From Bordetella ansorpii (GTDB lineage Bacteria > Pseudomonadota > Gammaproteobacteria > Burkholderiales > Burkholderiaceae_B), in assembly GCF_900078705.1 (NCBI RefSeq), contig NZ_FKIF01000006.1, forward strand, positions 248,001-312,000: 64,000 nt of DNA, in the 5' to 3' direction. Below are positions 28,918-37,459 of this stretch, in pieces. The position numbers and the translations under genes are program-made. Under the pieces are notes generated by a model. It searched no databases, had not been told where the DNA came from, and saw only the letters and a program-made list of their open reading frames with translations. Position 1 is the first letter of the stretch; every line of letters begins with the position of its first letter.

Positions 28918-29169
28918 ATGGATATCGGCAACCTGATCCGCATGGCCAACCGCATCGGCGATTTCTTCGCGGCCCTGCCCGACCGCGACGAAGCCGCCGA
29001 AGGCGTGGCCAACCACATCCAGAAATTCTGGGAACCGCGCATGCGCCACGCCCTGCTGGATTTCCTGGCGGACCATCCGGACGGCGACGCCGGCGCGCAG
29101 CAATTGCACCCCCTGGTGCTGGCGACGGTGACGGCGCAACGCGCCCGCCTGACGCCGCGCGGGGTTTAG
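28918..29169 (+). CDS. fdsD: Formate dehydrogenase small subunit FdsD
   Basis: The 83-residue protein matches FdsD, a small helical subunit that stabilises or helps assemble the Fds complex: MDIGNLIRMANRIGDFF then KFWEPRMRHALLDFL. It has no cofactor motif. It follows fdhD by 13 bases and closes the operon; the next gene is an oxalate/formate-type antiporter after about 150 bases. Identification combines this sequence with its fixed position after fdsC. Confidence 0.9.
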   Translation: MDIGNLIRMANRIGDFFAALPDRDEAAEGVANHIQKFWEPRMRHALLDFLADHPDGDAGAQQLHPLVLATVTAQRARLTPRGV

Positions 29170-29323
29170 GCACGACACCCGCGTTCCCCTTCGTACCGGG
29201 CCGGGGCAGAATACCGCCCCCTTGAAAAGCAGCAGTCCGAAGGCGCAGCGTGATCCGATTCATCGACGCAGAACGATTACATACAAAAGCGGCAGACAGC
29301 CGCGACCTAGGAGGAGACCCACA

Positions 29324-30991
29324 ATGAGCCAGTCCACCACGCTCGACCTGCCGGGCCCGCGCCCGGGCATCCTGGCCAAGGAGCGCACCATCGCCGGCCC
29401 CGGCTTCAGCCGATGGCTGGTGCCGCCCGCCGCCCTCGCCATCCACCTGTGCATCGGCATGGCGTATGGTTTCTCCGTCTTCTGGCTGCCGCTGTCGCGG
29501 GCCGTGGGCGGCTCGGCGCCGCTGGCCTGCCCCAAGGACATGAGCCTGCTGGCCGAACTGTTCACCACCTCGTGCGACTGGAAGATTTCCACGATGGGCT
29601 GGATGTACACGCTGTTCTTCGTGCTGCTGGGCTGCTCGGCGGCGCTGTGGGGCGGCTGGCTGGAACGCGCCGGCCCGCGCAAGGCCGGCGTGGTGTCGGC
29701 CGTGTGCTGGTGCGGCGGCCTGGTCGTTTCGGCCATCGGCGTCTACCTGCACCAGATGTGGATGCTGTGGCTGGGCTCGGGCGTGATCGGCGGCATCGGG
29801 CTGGGGCTGGGCTATATCTCGCCCGTCAGCACGCTGATCAAGTGGTTCCCCGACCGGCGCGGCATGGCGACCGGCATGGCCATCATGGGCTTCGGCGGCG
29901 GCGCGATGATCGGCGCTCCGCTGGCCGACCTGCTGATGCGCCACTTCGCCACGCCCACTTCGCCCGGCGTGTGGCAGACCTTCCTGACCATGGCGATCAT
30001 CTACTTCGTGTTCATGATGTCGGGCGCCATGGGCTACCGCGTGCCGCCCACGGGCTGGAAGCCGGAAGGCTGGACGCCGCCCGCCAGCCAGGCGAACAAC
30101 GCCATGATCACCCAGGGCCACGTGCACGTGAAGCGCGTGTGGAGCATTCCGCAGTTCTGGCTGGTGTGGCTGGTGCTGTGCCTGAACGTGACGGCCGGCA
30201 TCGGCATCCTGGGCATGGCCTCGCCGCTCCTGCAGGAAGTGTTCGGCGGCATCCTGATCGACAAGCCGCAACTGGGCTACGCCGACCTGGACAAGGCGCA
30301 ACTGGCCGCCATCGCCGCCATCGCCGCGGGCTTCACCGGCCTGCTCAGCCTGTTCAACATCGGCGGCCGCTTCTTCTGGGCCAGCCTGTCGGACAAGCTG
30401 GGCCGCAAGCTGACCTACCTGACCTTCTTCGTGCTGGGCTTCGTGCTGTACGCGTCGATTCCGTGGTCGGCGCATGCCGGGTCGCTGGCGCTGTTCGTGG
30501 GCGCGTTCTGCATCATCCTGTCGATGTACGGCGGCGGCTTCGCCACGGTGCCTGCCTACCTGGCCGACCTGTTCGGCACGCAGATGGTGGGCGCGATCCA
30601 CGGCAGGCTGCTGACGGCGTGGTCGGCGGCGGGGATCTTCGGGCCGGTGCTGGTGAACTACATCCGCGAGTACCAGCTGTCGCTGGGCGTGCCGCGCGCG
30701 CAGGTGTACGACATCACGATGTACATCCTGGCCGGGATGCTGGTGCTGGGCTTCCTGTGCAACCTGGCGATCCGGCCCGTGGACAGGAAGTACTTCATGA
30801 CGGACGAGGAACTGGCGCGCGAGAAGGCGCTGGCGCACGAGCGGGCGGCGGCAGCCGAGGTGCGGGGACAGTCGACGTCGACGTTCCGCACGCCGATGGC
30901 GCTGGTGCTGGCGGCGTGGGCCTGCGTGGGGATCCCGTTGGCCTGGGGGATCTGGATCACGTTGCAGAAGGCGGTGGTGTTGTTTCACTGA
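29324..30991 (+). CDS. OxlT-type MFS oxalate/formate antiporter family protein
   Basis: The 555-residue major-facilitator protein has about twelve membrane segments (for example IHLCIGMAYGFSVFWLPL and FLTMAIIYFVFMMSGAMGY) and the OxlT-family loop LIKWFPDRRGMATGMAIMGF. In the Oxalobacter prototype OxlT swaps oxalate for formate; members of this large family carry varied monocarboxylates. A 50-residue cytoplasmic linker (SQANNAMITQGHVHVKRVW) separates the two six-helix halves. A strong GGAGGAG site starts 14 bases before the ATG at 29324. Placement after the formate dehydrogenase operon favours formate uptake or exchange, but that is inference. Confidence 0.85.
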   Translation: MSQSTTLDLPGPRPGILAKERTIAGPGFSRWLVPPAALAIHLCIGMAYGFSVFWLPLSRAVGGSAPLACPKDMSLLAELFTTSCDWKISTMGWMYTLFFVLLGCSAALWGGWLERAGPRKAGVVSAVCWCGGLVVSAIGVYLHQMWMLWLGSGVIGGIGLGLGYISPVSTLIKWFPDRRGMATGMAIMGFGGGAMIGAPLADLLMRHFATPTSPGVWQTFLTMAIIYFVFMMSGAMGYRVPPTGWKPEGWTPPASQANNAMITQGHVHVKRVWSIPQFWLVWLVLCLNVTAGIGILGMASPLLQEVFGGILIDKPQLGYADLDKAQLAAIAAIAAGFTGLLSLFNIGGRFFWASLSDKLGRKLTYLTFFVLGFVLYASIPWSAHAGSLALFVGAFCIILSMYGGGFATVPAYLADLFGTQMVGAIHGRLLTAWSAAGIFGPVLVNYIREYQLSLGVPRAQVYDITMYILAGMLVLGFLCNLAIRPVDRKYFMTDEELAREKALAHERAAAAEVRGQSTSTFRTPMALVLAAWACVGIPLAWGIWITLQKAVVLFH

Positions 30992-31363
30992 CCAACGGCG
31001 CTTGCTCGCAGCGCTTGTATTGTTGAGTTCCCAAGACGCCGTAGACGTACCTGCGAAGTCCCGTCCTCGCGCTTTCGCGCTGCGGGCGCGACTTCTCCGG
31101 CACGCCTACGGCTCCCGGCACATCAATGCGACGGACGTATCCTGCCCATCGGATGCGGGGTGCCTTGCACGAAGGCCGGTATAAGACGGCCTGAGCCGCG
31201 GTCATGGCGGAGAAGTCGCGTCCGCAGCGCGAGGACGAGAGTCCGCAGCCGTGGCCGCGGCGCCCGAGAACCCCGATCTGCGCCAAGCTAAAATGACGGA
31301 AACGGCGCTCCCGCCATCTACCCGCATTTGCGTGCCGCCCGGCATGCGGACGTCGACCACTCC
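30992..31363. other. Non-coding interval with an inverted repeat
   Basis: This 372-base gap between the antiporter and the methyltransferase contains no convincing gene; short frames on both strands lack recognisable sequence or ribosome-binding sites. Its main content is an imperfect inverted repeat (31062-31098 and 31209-31237), described separately. Both flanking genes are rightward, so the interval may hold the antiporter's end of transcription and the methyltransferase promoter, but I could not pick either confidently. Confidence 0.6.
31062..31237. repeat. Imperfect inverted repeat pair in the antiporter-methyltransferase gap
   Basis: The left arm (31062-31098) reads CGTCCTCGCGCT, an 8-base insertion TTCGCGCT, then GCGGGCGCGACTTCTCC. 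The right arm (31209-31237) is its reverse complement without the insertion and with one mismatch. The arms are 110 bases apart. The inserted 8 bases are themselves a near duplicate of the preceding TCGCGCT. This could fold into a long stem in RNA or mark a decayed mobile element. Confidence 0.55.
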
Positions 31364-32494
31364 GTGACTGAACAATCCCCCTTCCCCCTCCTGACCTGGA
31401 CCGAATCCGGCGCCGAACATCAGTTGCGCTGGCGTTCCGAACGCGGCCTGCCGCCGCCCGTGCGCGTGATCACCGCCGACGACACCCTGGCGGCCGACGC
31501 GGCGTTCCGGCTGGCCAGCGAGGGCACCGCGCTGCTCTGGCAAGGCGACTTCCAGAACGCGCGGCTGTTGCTGCAGGCCATCGCGCGGCGCATCGACAAG
31601 CGCGCCAAGCCCATCGAGGGCGAACCGCGTGACCGCTTCAACCGCTATCGCATGGCGCAGGCGCAGCGGGCGCGCACGCTGGGCATGCTGCTGGTGCCGG
31701 TGCAGGCGGACCATTCCATCACGCTGCGGCGCGCGCCCGACGTGCAAGCGGCCTGCCAGGAAGTCTATGGCGACGTGGCCGAGGCCTACGCGATCTCGCT
31801 GCGCGAACTGCAAGGCCTGATCGGCGCGCACGAGTGGCGCCACAAGGGCGTGGAAATCGGCCCGCTGGCCGGGCGCATCCATCCGCACTATGGCGTGTTC
31901 TCGCCGGTGCGCGGCGAGTATCTGGACCTGATCGCCCGCGCGCCGCTTCCCACCGACGAACTGGCGTTCGACGTGGGTACGGGCACCGGCGTGCTGGCGG
32001 CCGTGCTGACCAAGCTGGGCGTGAAACGCATCATCGCCACCGACCAGGACGACCGCGCGCTGGCCTGCGCGAAAGACAACGTGGGCCGCCTGGGCTTGAA
32101 GCAACGCATCCTGGTCAAGCGCGCCGACCTGTTCCCCACCGGCACCTCGCCGCTGATCGTGTGCAACCCGCCCTGGCTGCCGGCCAAGCCCGGATCGCCG
32201 CTGGAGCACGCGGTCTACGACCCCGACAGCCGCATGTTGCGCGGCTTCCTGCAAGGCTTGCGCGACCATCTGACGCCGGATGGCGAAGGCTGGCTGATCA
32301 TGTCCGACCTGGCCGAGCGCCTGCAACTGCGCGCCCCGGGCGACCTGCTGGCCTGGATCGATGCGGCGGGCCTGAAGGTGCTGGAGCGCATGGACGCCAA
32401 GCCGCGCCACGGCCGCGCGGCGGACGCCACCGATCCGCTGCATGCGGAACGGTCCAGGGAGGTGACATCGCTATGGCGGTTGGCGACGGCTTGA
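31364..32494 (+). CDS. Class I SAM-dependent methyltransferase
   Basis: The 376-residue protein has a C-terminal Rossmann methyltransferase domain from about residue 200: FDVGTGTGVLAAVL (motif I), IIATDQDDRAL (motif II) and VCNPPWLPAKP, an NPPx(Y/F/W)-type catalytic loop as used by enzymes methylating amide or amino nitrogens in proteins or nucleic acids (PrmC/RsmC-like). The N-terminal 190 residues have no recognised domain. I chose the GTG at 31364 (VTEQSPFPLLTW) because no in-frame ATG exists; a TTG at 31328 is the other option. The substrate is unknown. Confidence 0.78.
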   Translation: MTEQSPFPLLTWTESGAEHQLRWRSERGLPPPVRVITADDTLAADAAFRLASEGTALLWQGDFQNARLLLQAIARRIDKRAKPIEGEPRDRFNRYRMAQAQRARTLGMLLVPVQADHSITLRRAPDVQAACQEVYGDVAEAYAISLRELQGLIGAHEWRHKGVEIGPLAGRIHPHYGVFSPVRGEYLDLIARAPLPTDELAFDVGTGTGVLAAVLTKLGVKRIIATDQDDRALACAKDNVGRLGLKQRILVKRADLFPTGTSPLIVCNPPWLPAKPGSPLEHAVYDPDSRMLRGFLQGLRDHLTPDGEGWLIMSDLAERLQLRAPGDLLAWIDAAGLKVLERMDAKPRHGRAADATDPLHAERSREVTSLWRLATA

Positions 32495-32602
32495 AGATCA
32501 GGGATGGGGTGCCTAGCGAAATCGTGCTGCCACAGAAGTGAGTACGCGGCAGTCCTGGCATGCCAGTTCTTGATGCTCGGGCAGAAACATCCCTACCTCT
32601 GC

Positions 32603-33127
32603 CTAGAAACTTCCCGCCAACCCCAGCAGTCCCCCCGCCATCAGCATCCACAGCGGATGCACGCGCGTCAGCACCGACACCGCCGCGGTGCCCGCCGCGA
32701 TCACCGCCAATAGCCAGTCGTGCACCGAGGTCTCGACGATCAGCCAGGCGCTGGCGGCCACCATGCCGGCGGTCACGGGCACCAGGCCCGCCTGCAACCG
32801 GGCGCGCCAGGGCTTGTGGCGGAAACGCTCCCACAGGCCCATCACGATCATCGTCAGCAGCGAAGACGGCCCGAACTTGGCCAGCGAGGTCACCAGCATG
32901 CCCGCCCAGCCGGCCACGTGCCAGCCCACCAGCGGCACGATCATCAGGTTGGGGCCGGGCGCGGCCTGGCTGAGCGCGAACAGCGCGCTGAAATCGGCGG
33001 CGGACATCCAGCCGTGTATCTCGACGACCTGGCGCTGCATTTCCGGCAGGATGGTGTTGCCGCCGCCGAACGCCAGCAGCGACAGCTGGGTGAAGATCAC
33101 CGCCAGTGCGATCAACGTGGCGCTCAT
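32603..33127 (-). CDS. chrA: Chromate transporter family protein, second half (short CHR)
   Basis: This 174-residue protein is one CHR domain with about five or six membrane segments and the signature LLAFGGGNTILPEM, followed by LSQAAPGPNLMI. Full-length ChrA exporters have two such domains in one chain; here they are two genes, a common paired short-chain form. The pair may export chromate or another oxyanion. The start overlaps the stop of the upstream gene by four bases (ATGA at 33124-33127). Confidence 0.87.
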   Translation of the reverse strand: MSATLIALAVIFTQLSLLAFGGGNTILPEMQRQVVEIHGWMSAADFSALFALSQAAPGPNLMIVPLVGWHVAGWAGMLVTSLAKFGPSSLLTMIVMGLWERFRHKPWRARLQAGLVPVTAGMVAASAWLIVETSVHDWLLAVIAAGTAAVSVLTRVHPLWMLMAGGLLGLAGSF

Positions 33128-33693
33128 TTTCCGGGCCTCCGCACCAGCAGCACGCTGACCGGCGTCAACACCAGCATGGTCGGCAAGAGCGGCAGGCGCA
33201 GCACCGCGATCGCCAGGCAACCCGCCAGCGCCAGCAGCAGGCCCACCACGCTGCGCCGCAGCGGCATCACGATCTTGACGGCCATGGCCACCAGCAACCC
33301 CGCCGCCGCCGCGGCCAGGCCGGCGAAGACGTGCTGCACGTGGGGATCGGAACTGTAGCGGTCATACACCACGCCCAGCATGATGACCACGGCGGTGGGC
33401 ACGGCGATCAGGCCCATCAGCGCGGCGAAGGCGCCCGAGGGCCCCCGGAACTTCATGCCGATGGCCACCGACATGTTGATGATGTTGCCCCCCGGCAGGA
33501 ACTGGCACAGGCCCAGCAACTCGCTGAATTCCAGCCCGCTGAGCCAGCGGCGGCGCTCGACCACCATGCTGCGCGCCAACGGCAACGCGCCGCCGAAGGC
33601 GGTCATGCCCAGCGTCAGGAAACCGAGGAACAGTTCGAGGCGGGTGGGCGGCGGCGCGGTGTCCGGCGCCTGGGAATGCTCGGGGAGATCCAT
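33124..33693 (-). CDS. chrA: Chromate transporter family protein, first half (short CHR)
   Basis: The 189-residue partner carries the CHR signature MTAFGGALPLARSM and FLPGGNIINMSVAIG, the latter corresponding to the PGP-type motif of the other half. The start at 33693 (MDLPEHSQAP) is chosen because the upstream in-frame extension is unrelated. The two halves probably form a heterodimer with antiparallel topology, as reported for paired short-chain CHR proteins. The promoter lies in the 289-base gap shared with the RhtA-like gene. Confidence 0.87.
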   Translation of the reverse strand: MDLPEHSQAPDTAPPPTRLELFLGFLTLGMTAFGGALPLARSMVVERRRWLSGLEFSELLGLCQFLPGGNIINMSVAIGMKFRGPSGAFAALMGLIAVPTAVVIMLGVVYDRYSSDPHVQHVFAGLAAAAAGLLVAMAVKIVMPLRRSVVGLLLALAGCLAIAVLRLPLLPTMLVLTPVSVLLVRRPGK

Positions 33694-33982
33694 GAAGGAA
33701 TGGCCGGGCGGCCCCGGCAAGGCGGATGAAGGAAACCGGGAAGCCTACTCCCGGGCCGGTGCGCTGTCCATGCATGCCACTGGCCTCAAGAAAACGTCAG
33801 GGATCCGGCCGGTGGCCCTGCGTGCCAGGCACCACGCAGACGGGCGTCGCGCCACGGCCAGGGGCAACGCGCACCATTTGACGGCCTGCGCGCAATGCCG
33901 CTGCATGTACGGGCCCCGGAACGCACTTGCGCACCCAGCCGCTCACGTAGAATGGCACCGCCGCATCGAGGCGGCCCGCATC

Positions 33983-34852
33983 ATGACCTCCGCCACACGC
34001 TCCACCCCCCGCCAGAGCGCCCTGCTGCCCATTACCTTGCTGGTGATCGCGATGATCTCCATCCAGGGCGGCGCGGCGCTTGCCAAGACGCTCTTTCCCG
34101 CCGCGGGCGCCATCGGCACCTCGGCGCTGCGACTGCTGTTCTCCGCGATCATGCTGACGCTGGCGATGCGGCCCTGGCGCCTGAGGATGGACCGCGCCGG
34201 CTGGCTGGCCGCCTTGCCCTACGGGCTGTCGCTGGCGGGCATGAACCTGCTGTTCTATATGTCGGTGGAACGCATCCCGCTGGGCATCGCGGTGGCGATC
34301 GAATTCACCGGCCCCCTGGTGCTGGCCGTGTTGTCGTCGCGCCGCGCCACCGACTTGCTGTGGATCGTGCTGGCGGCCTGCGGCCTGTGGGTGCTGCTGC
34401 CGCACGACGGGGGCGGCGGCGCGCTCGACCCCTGGGGCGTGTTCTTCGCCGCGGCCGCCGGCGTATGCTGGGCGGCCTACATCGTGTACGGCCGGCGCGC
34501 CAGCCTGAAGGGCGGCGTGCCCATGGTGGCCCTGGCCTCCATCGTGGCCGCCGCGGCGGTGCTGCCGCTCGGCCTGGCGCAAGGCGGCACGGCATTGTTC
34601 TCGCTGGAGATCCTGCCATACGCGCTGGGGGTCGCGCTATTGTCCAGCGCCCTGCCCTACGGGCTGGAAGTCTGGGTGCTGGCCCGCTTGCCGGCCCGCG
34701 TGTTCGGCACGCTGCTCAGCCTGGAAGCGGCTTGCGCGGCCCTGTCCGGCCTGGTGTTCCTGGGCGAGACGCTGACGCTTGCCCAGTGGCTGGGCGTGGC
34801 AGCCATCGCATCTGCGTCGGCCGGCGTGACGGCCACGCGCGGCAGGGACTAG
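33983..34852 (+). CDS. EamA/RhtA-like exporter
   Basis: The 289-residue protein has ten hydrophobic segments in two EamA repeats, with the RhtA-style motifs ISIQGGAALAKTLFPAAGAI, ERIPLGIAVAIEFTGPL and LPYGLEVWVLARLP. E. coli RhtA (295 residues) exports threonine and homoserine; the long stretch of similarity supports that subgroup, though related proteins export other metabolites. It starts at 33983 and ends seven bases from the convergent anti-sigma gene. Confidence 0.82.
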   Translation: MTSATRSTPRQSALLPITLLVIAMISIQGGAALAKTLFPAAGAIGTSALRLLFSAIMLTLAMRPWRLRMDRAGWLAALPYGLSLAGMNLLFYMSVERIPLGIAVAIEFTGPLVLAVLSSRRATDLLWIVLAACGLWVLLPHDGGGGALDPWGVFFAAAAGVCWAAYIVYGRRASLKGGVPMVALASIVAAAAVLPLGLAQGGTALFSLEILPYALGVALLSSALPYGLEVWVLARLPARVFGTLLSLEAACAALSGLVFLGETLTLAQWLGVAAIASASAGVTATRGRD

Positions 34853-34859
34853 AGCCTGC

Positions 34860-35681
34860 TCAACTGAGCTGCCTGTACACCTCGTCCGCCACGCGCTGCA
34901 GCGTGGCGCGGTCGATCTCGCCCGACAGGGCGTAGCCGAAGCTGCCCTCGACCCAATAGAACACCCGCACCGGGCCGTCCTGCGTGAAGCGGAACGCGGT
35001 CTGGTTGCCGGTGGCCTCGCGCGTCACGTACAGCGTCAGCCGCTGACCGTCGGGCGCCGAGTACATGAACTGCGCCACGGGGCCTTGCCCGCCGGGCAGC
35101 AGGCGGCCACCGACCAACTCGTAGCCTACGCCGCTCAATGCCGGCGCCTTCACCGACGCGCCCAGCCGCTTGGTCAGCCACGTGACCAGGGCCTGTTCCT
35201 GGTCGGCGCCGACCTCGACGGGGCGCCGCACGTCGGCCGCGAAGACGGCATGGGCCACGGCGGCGCGGCGCGCAAAGGAAGCGCCATCGGCGGCCGACAC
35301 GGGCGCAGGCGCGATGAGCGCCTCGTGCGCGTCCACCGCGCCGCGCACGAACCACGCCGCGCTGGCACTGGCCACGGCAACCGCCAGGCCGGCCGCCAGC
35401 GCTCCCCAGCGCCGCTCGGAAACCGACGTGCGTCGCGGTGGGGACAAGGGCAGGCGCAACGGCAAGGGCTCGTCCAGCACGGGATCGAGCAGCTCGCGCA
35501 GGGCATCGTTCTGCCGGCGCCAGCCATCGACGCGCTGGCGCGCCTCGGGCTGCTGCGCCAGGAAGGCGGCGACCTCGGCGCGGCGCGCCTCGGGCAGTTG
35601 GCCGTCCGCACAGGCATGCAGATCGGCTTCGGTGATGGGCGTCCCGGTGGCCGGGACGGCGCGCAGGGTTTCGTCGCTCAT
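34860..35681 (-). CDS. Transmembrane anti-sigma factor
   Basis: The 273-residue protein has an N-terminal cytoplasmic anti-sigma-like helix bundle (ADLHACADGQLPEARRAEVAAF, about 20-41) without the full zinc-binding His-Cys-Cys set. A single membrane helix follows (about 91-115) and then a roughly 155-residue periplasmic part (VTWLTKRLGASVKAP, then VFYWVEGSFGYALSGE). Such proteins hold an ECF sigma factor at the membrane until released by a signal. It starts one base after the cognate sigma gene's stop, so the pair is almost certainly translated together. Confidence 0.83.
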   Translation of the reverse strand: MSDETLRAVPATGTPITEADLHACADGQLPEARRAEVAAFLAQQPEARQRVDGWRRQNDALRELLDPVLDEPLPLRLPLSPPRRTSVSERRWGALAAGLAVAVASASAAWFVRGAVDAHEALIAPAPVSAADGASFARRAAVAHAVFAADVRRPVEVGADQEQALVTWLTKRLGASVKAPALSGVGYELVGGRLLPGGQGPVAQFMYSAPDGQRLTLYVTREATGNQTAFRFTQDGPVRVFYWVEGSFGYALSGEIDRATLQRVADEVYRQLS

Positions 35682-35682
35682 G

Positions 35683-36207
35683 TCATTTGACGCTTTGCAG
35701 CCGGCTGGATGGCCGGGCTTCCTCTTCAGGCCGCGCCATCAGCGCGGCCAGTCTTTCACGGGCCCGGGACAGGCGCGACATGACCGTGCCGATCGGCACG
35801 TCCAGCACCTGCGCGGCATCCCGGTAGCTGAACTCCTCGACGGCGACCAGCAGCAGCACTTCGCGCAGGTCGGCCGGCAGCCGTTGCAGGCAGCGGTCCA
35901 GGTCGCGCAGTTCCAGGCCATCGGCCTGCGCCGCGCGCACCGGAATCTCGGGCACTTCGGGTTCGGCGCCGTACTCGGCCTGGCGCCGCTGGGCGCGCAG
36001 GCCGTCGATGAAATGGTTGTGCATGATGCCGAACATCCATGCGCGCAGTTCGCCGCGCCGCTGCCAGCGCGAGAACCGGCCCCAGGCACGCTCCAGCGTG
36101 TCCTGGACCAGGTCATCGGCCTGCTCGCGGTCCGCGGTGAGGCCGCGCGCGTAGCGCCGCAGGCTGGGGATGCAGGCCACGATCCGGGCCTCGTCCTCGG
36201 CGCGCAT
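35683..36207 (-). CDS. ECF-family RNA polymerase sigma factor
   Basis: The 174-residue group IV sigma factor shows region 2 (SLRRYARGLTADREQADDLV, then ERAWGRFSRWQ and AWMFGIMHNHFID) and region 4 with its helix-turn-helix (YRDAAQVLDVPIGTVMSRLS). No region 1 or 3 is present. The layout, with an adjacent membrane anti-sigma gene, suggests an envelope or stress signal as input. The start at 36207 (MRAEDEARIV) is 20 bases after the end of the COG4315-type gene, which probably belongs to the same regulon or operon. Confidence 0.9.
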   Translation of the reverse strand: MRAEDEARIVACIPSLRRYARGLTADREQADDLVQDTLERAWGRFSRWQRRGELRAWMFGIMHNHFIDGLRAQRRQAEYGAEPEVPEIPVRAAQADGLELRDLDRCLQRLPADLREVLLLVAVEEFSYRDAAQVLDVPIGTVMSRLSRARERLAALMARPEEEARPSSRLQSVK

Positions 36208-36227
36208 GGCGATCCGGCCTCCCGCTA

Positions 36228-36605
36228 TCAGGGCTTGATGACGTGCCAGACGCCGCCCACGCCGTCGCCGGTCTTGTCGCCCGCCTTGGTGTCCTTGATG
36301 AACAGGTAAACCGGCTTGCCCTTGTAGGCCCATTGCTTGGCGCCGTCGTCCCGCGTGGCGAGGCTCCAGTCGCCATCGGGCTTGGCGCCGGCGGCCGCCG
36401 CCACGGGCGGCCAGTTGGTGGCGCATTGGCCGTTGCAGACGCTCTTGCCGCTGTTGGCCTGGTCCTTGTCGAACGTGTAGAGGGTCATGCCCTTGTGGTC
36501 GACCAGGATGCCATCCTTGGTCATGGCGGGCGACTGGGCCTGGGCGCCGGCGGCGTACAGGGCGGAGACGGCGATGAAAGCGGCGGCTGCGGTACGGATG
36601 GACAT
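36228..36605 (-). CDS. Small secreted COG4315-family protein
   Basis: The 125-residue protein has a cleavable signal peptide (AAAAFIAVSALYAAGAQAQ) and two copies of a short Tyr-x-(Phe/Tyr/Trp)-x-x-Asp-like repeat, LYTFDKD and VYLFIKD, with a conserved CNGQCATNWPP segment holding a Cys-x3-Cys pair. This is the 'secreted repeat of unknown function' family, often found beside ECF sigma/anti-sigma pairs. A heme or redox role has been suggested for some members but is not established. It sits directly upstream of the sigma gene on the same strand. Confidence 0.82.
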   Translation of the reverse strand: MSIRTAAAAFIAVSALYAAGAQAQSPAMTKDGILVDHKGMTLYTFDKDQANSGKSVCNGQCATNWPPVAAAAGAKPDGDWSLATRDDGAKQWAYKGKPVYLFIKDTKAGDKTGDGVGGVWHVIKP

Positions 36606-36723
36606 GTCTGGCTCCTTTGGGGACGGGGCACCGGGCCGGGGTGGCCCATTGAGTAAGCACCTCACCCCTACAGACGATGGCGGGCCGCGCTTTATTCCAA
36701 TCCTGCCCCGATCCATCGCCGGT

Positions 36724-37446
36724 TCAAGGATGGCCGCTCCTGGCCTGGTGCAGCATGTGCAGGGTGATCTTGCGTACCTCGGCCTTGCTGATCTCGATAT
36801 GCGACTTCAACATGATGCGCGCGGGCTCGGCATTGCGGGCCAGGATGGCACGCAGCACCGCGGCGTGCTCGTCATAGGTCGCGTCCACCCGGTACTCCTT
36901 GGTGAAATCCAGGCGGCGCACCAGGCGGATCTTCTCGGTGACGTCGCGATGGATCTGCGCCATTTCCGAATTGCCCACGGCGGCGACCAGCGCGCAATGA
37001 AAGGCCTCGTCGAGCTGGGCCACCAGTTTCCCATCACGGATGCGCTGGTCCGGCGGCACGAGCCAGACATCCTGAAGGGCGCCCAGGATGCCGGTCGGAT
37101 CCATCTCGGATCGCCCGCAGAGGCGGTCCACCGCGGCCAGCTCCAGCACGATGCGCACGTCGTACAGGGCCTCGAACCGCTCGAAATCGAACGGACGGAC
37201 CTGCCAGCCGCTGCGCTGGCGCACCAGCAGGAAGCCCTCTCGTTCCAGGCGCGCCAACCCCTGCCGGATGGGCGTGCGGCTGACGCCCAGGCGCGCCACC
37301 ATGTCGGCCTCGCTGAACATGTCGCCCGGCAAGAGGCGGAACTCGAACAGGTCCTCTTTGACACGCTCGTACACGGCATCGGCCAACGACCCCGTGCCAG
37401 CCACCAGCGGACGCAGGCCCGTCGCCATCAATAGGGTCGTTCGCAT
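36724..37446 (-). CDS. GntR/FadR-type transcriptional regulator
   Basis: The 240-residue protein has an N-terminal GntR winged helix (LPGDMFSEADMVARLGVSRT, PIRQGLARLEREGFL) and an all-helical C-terminal FCD effector domain (LYDVRIVLELAAVDRL, LDEAFHCALVAAVGN) with histidines suited to metal binding. It is the third gene in the leftward allophanate hydrolase-urea carboxylase run, starting 14 bases past the carboxylase stop; an alternative ATG at 37476 would overlap it. The context suggests it modulates urea or related nitrogen catabolism. Confidence 0.85.
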   Translation of the reverse strand: MRTTLLMATGLRPLVAGTGSLADAVYERVKEDLFEFRLLPGDMFSEADMVARLGVSRTPIRQGLARLEREGFLLVRQRSGWQVRPFDFERFEALYDVRIVLELAAVDRLCGRSEMDPTGILGALQDVWLVPPDQRIRDGKLVAQLDEAFHCALVAAVGNSEMAQIHRDVTEKIRLVRRLDFTKEYRVDATYDEHAAVLRAILARNAEPARIMLKSHIEISKAEVRKITLHMLHQARSGHP

Positions 37447-37459
37447 GTCAGGTCTCGCC

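Noticed and set aside
30957-31286. 109-codon minus-strand frame after the antiporter
   Set aside because: No ribosome-binding site or similarity, and it runs through the inverted repeat; probably non-coding.
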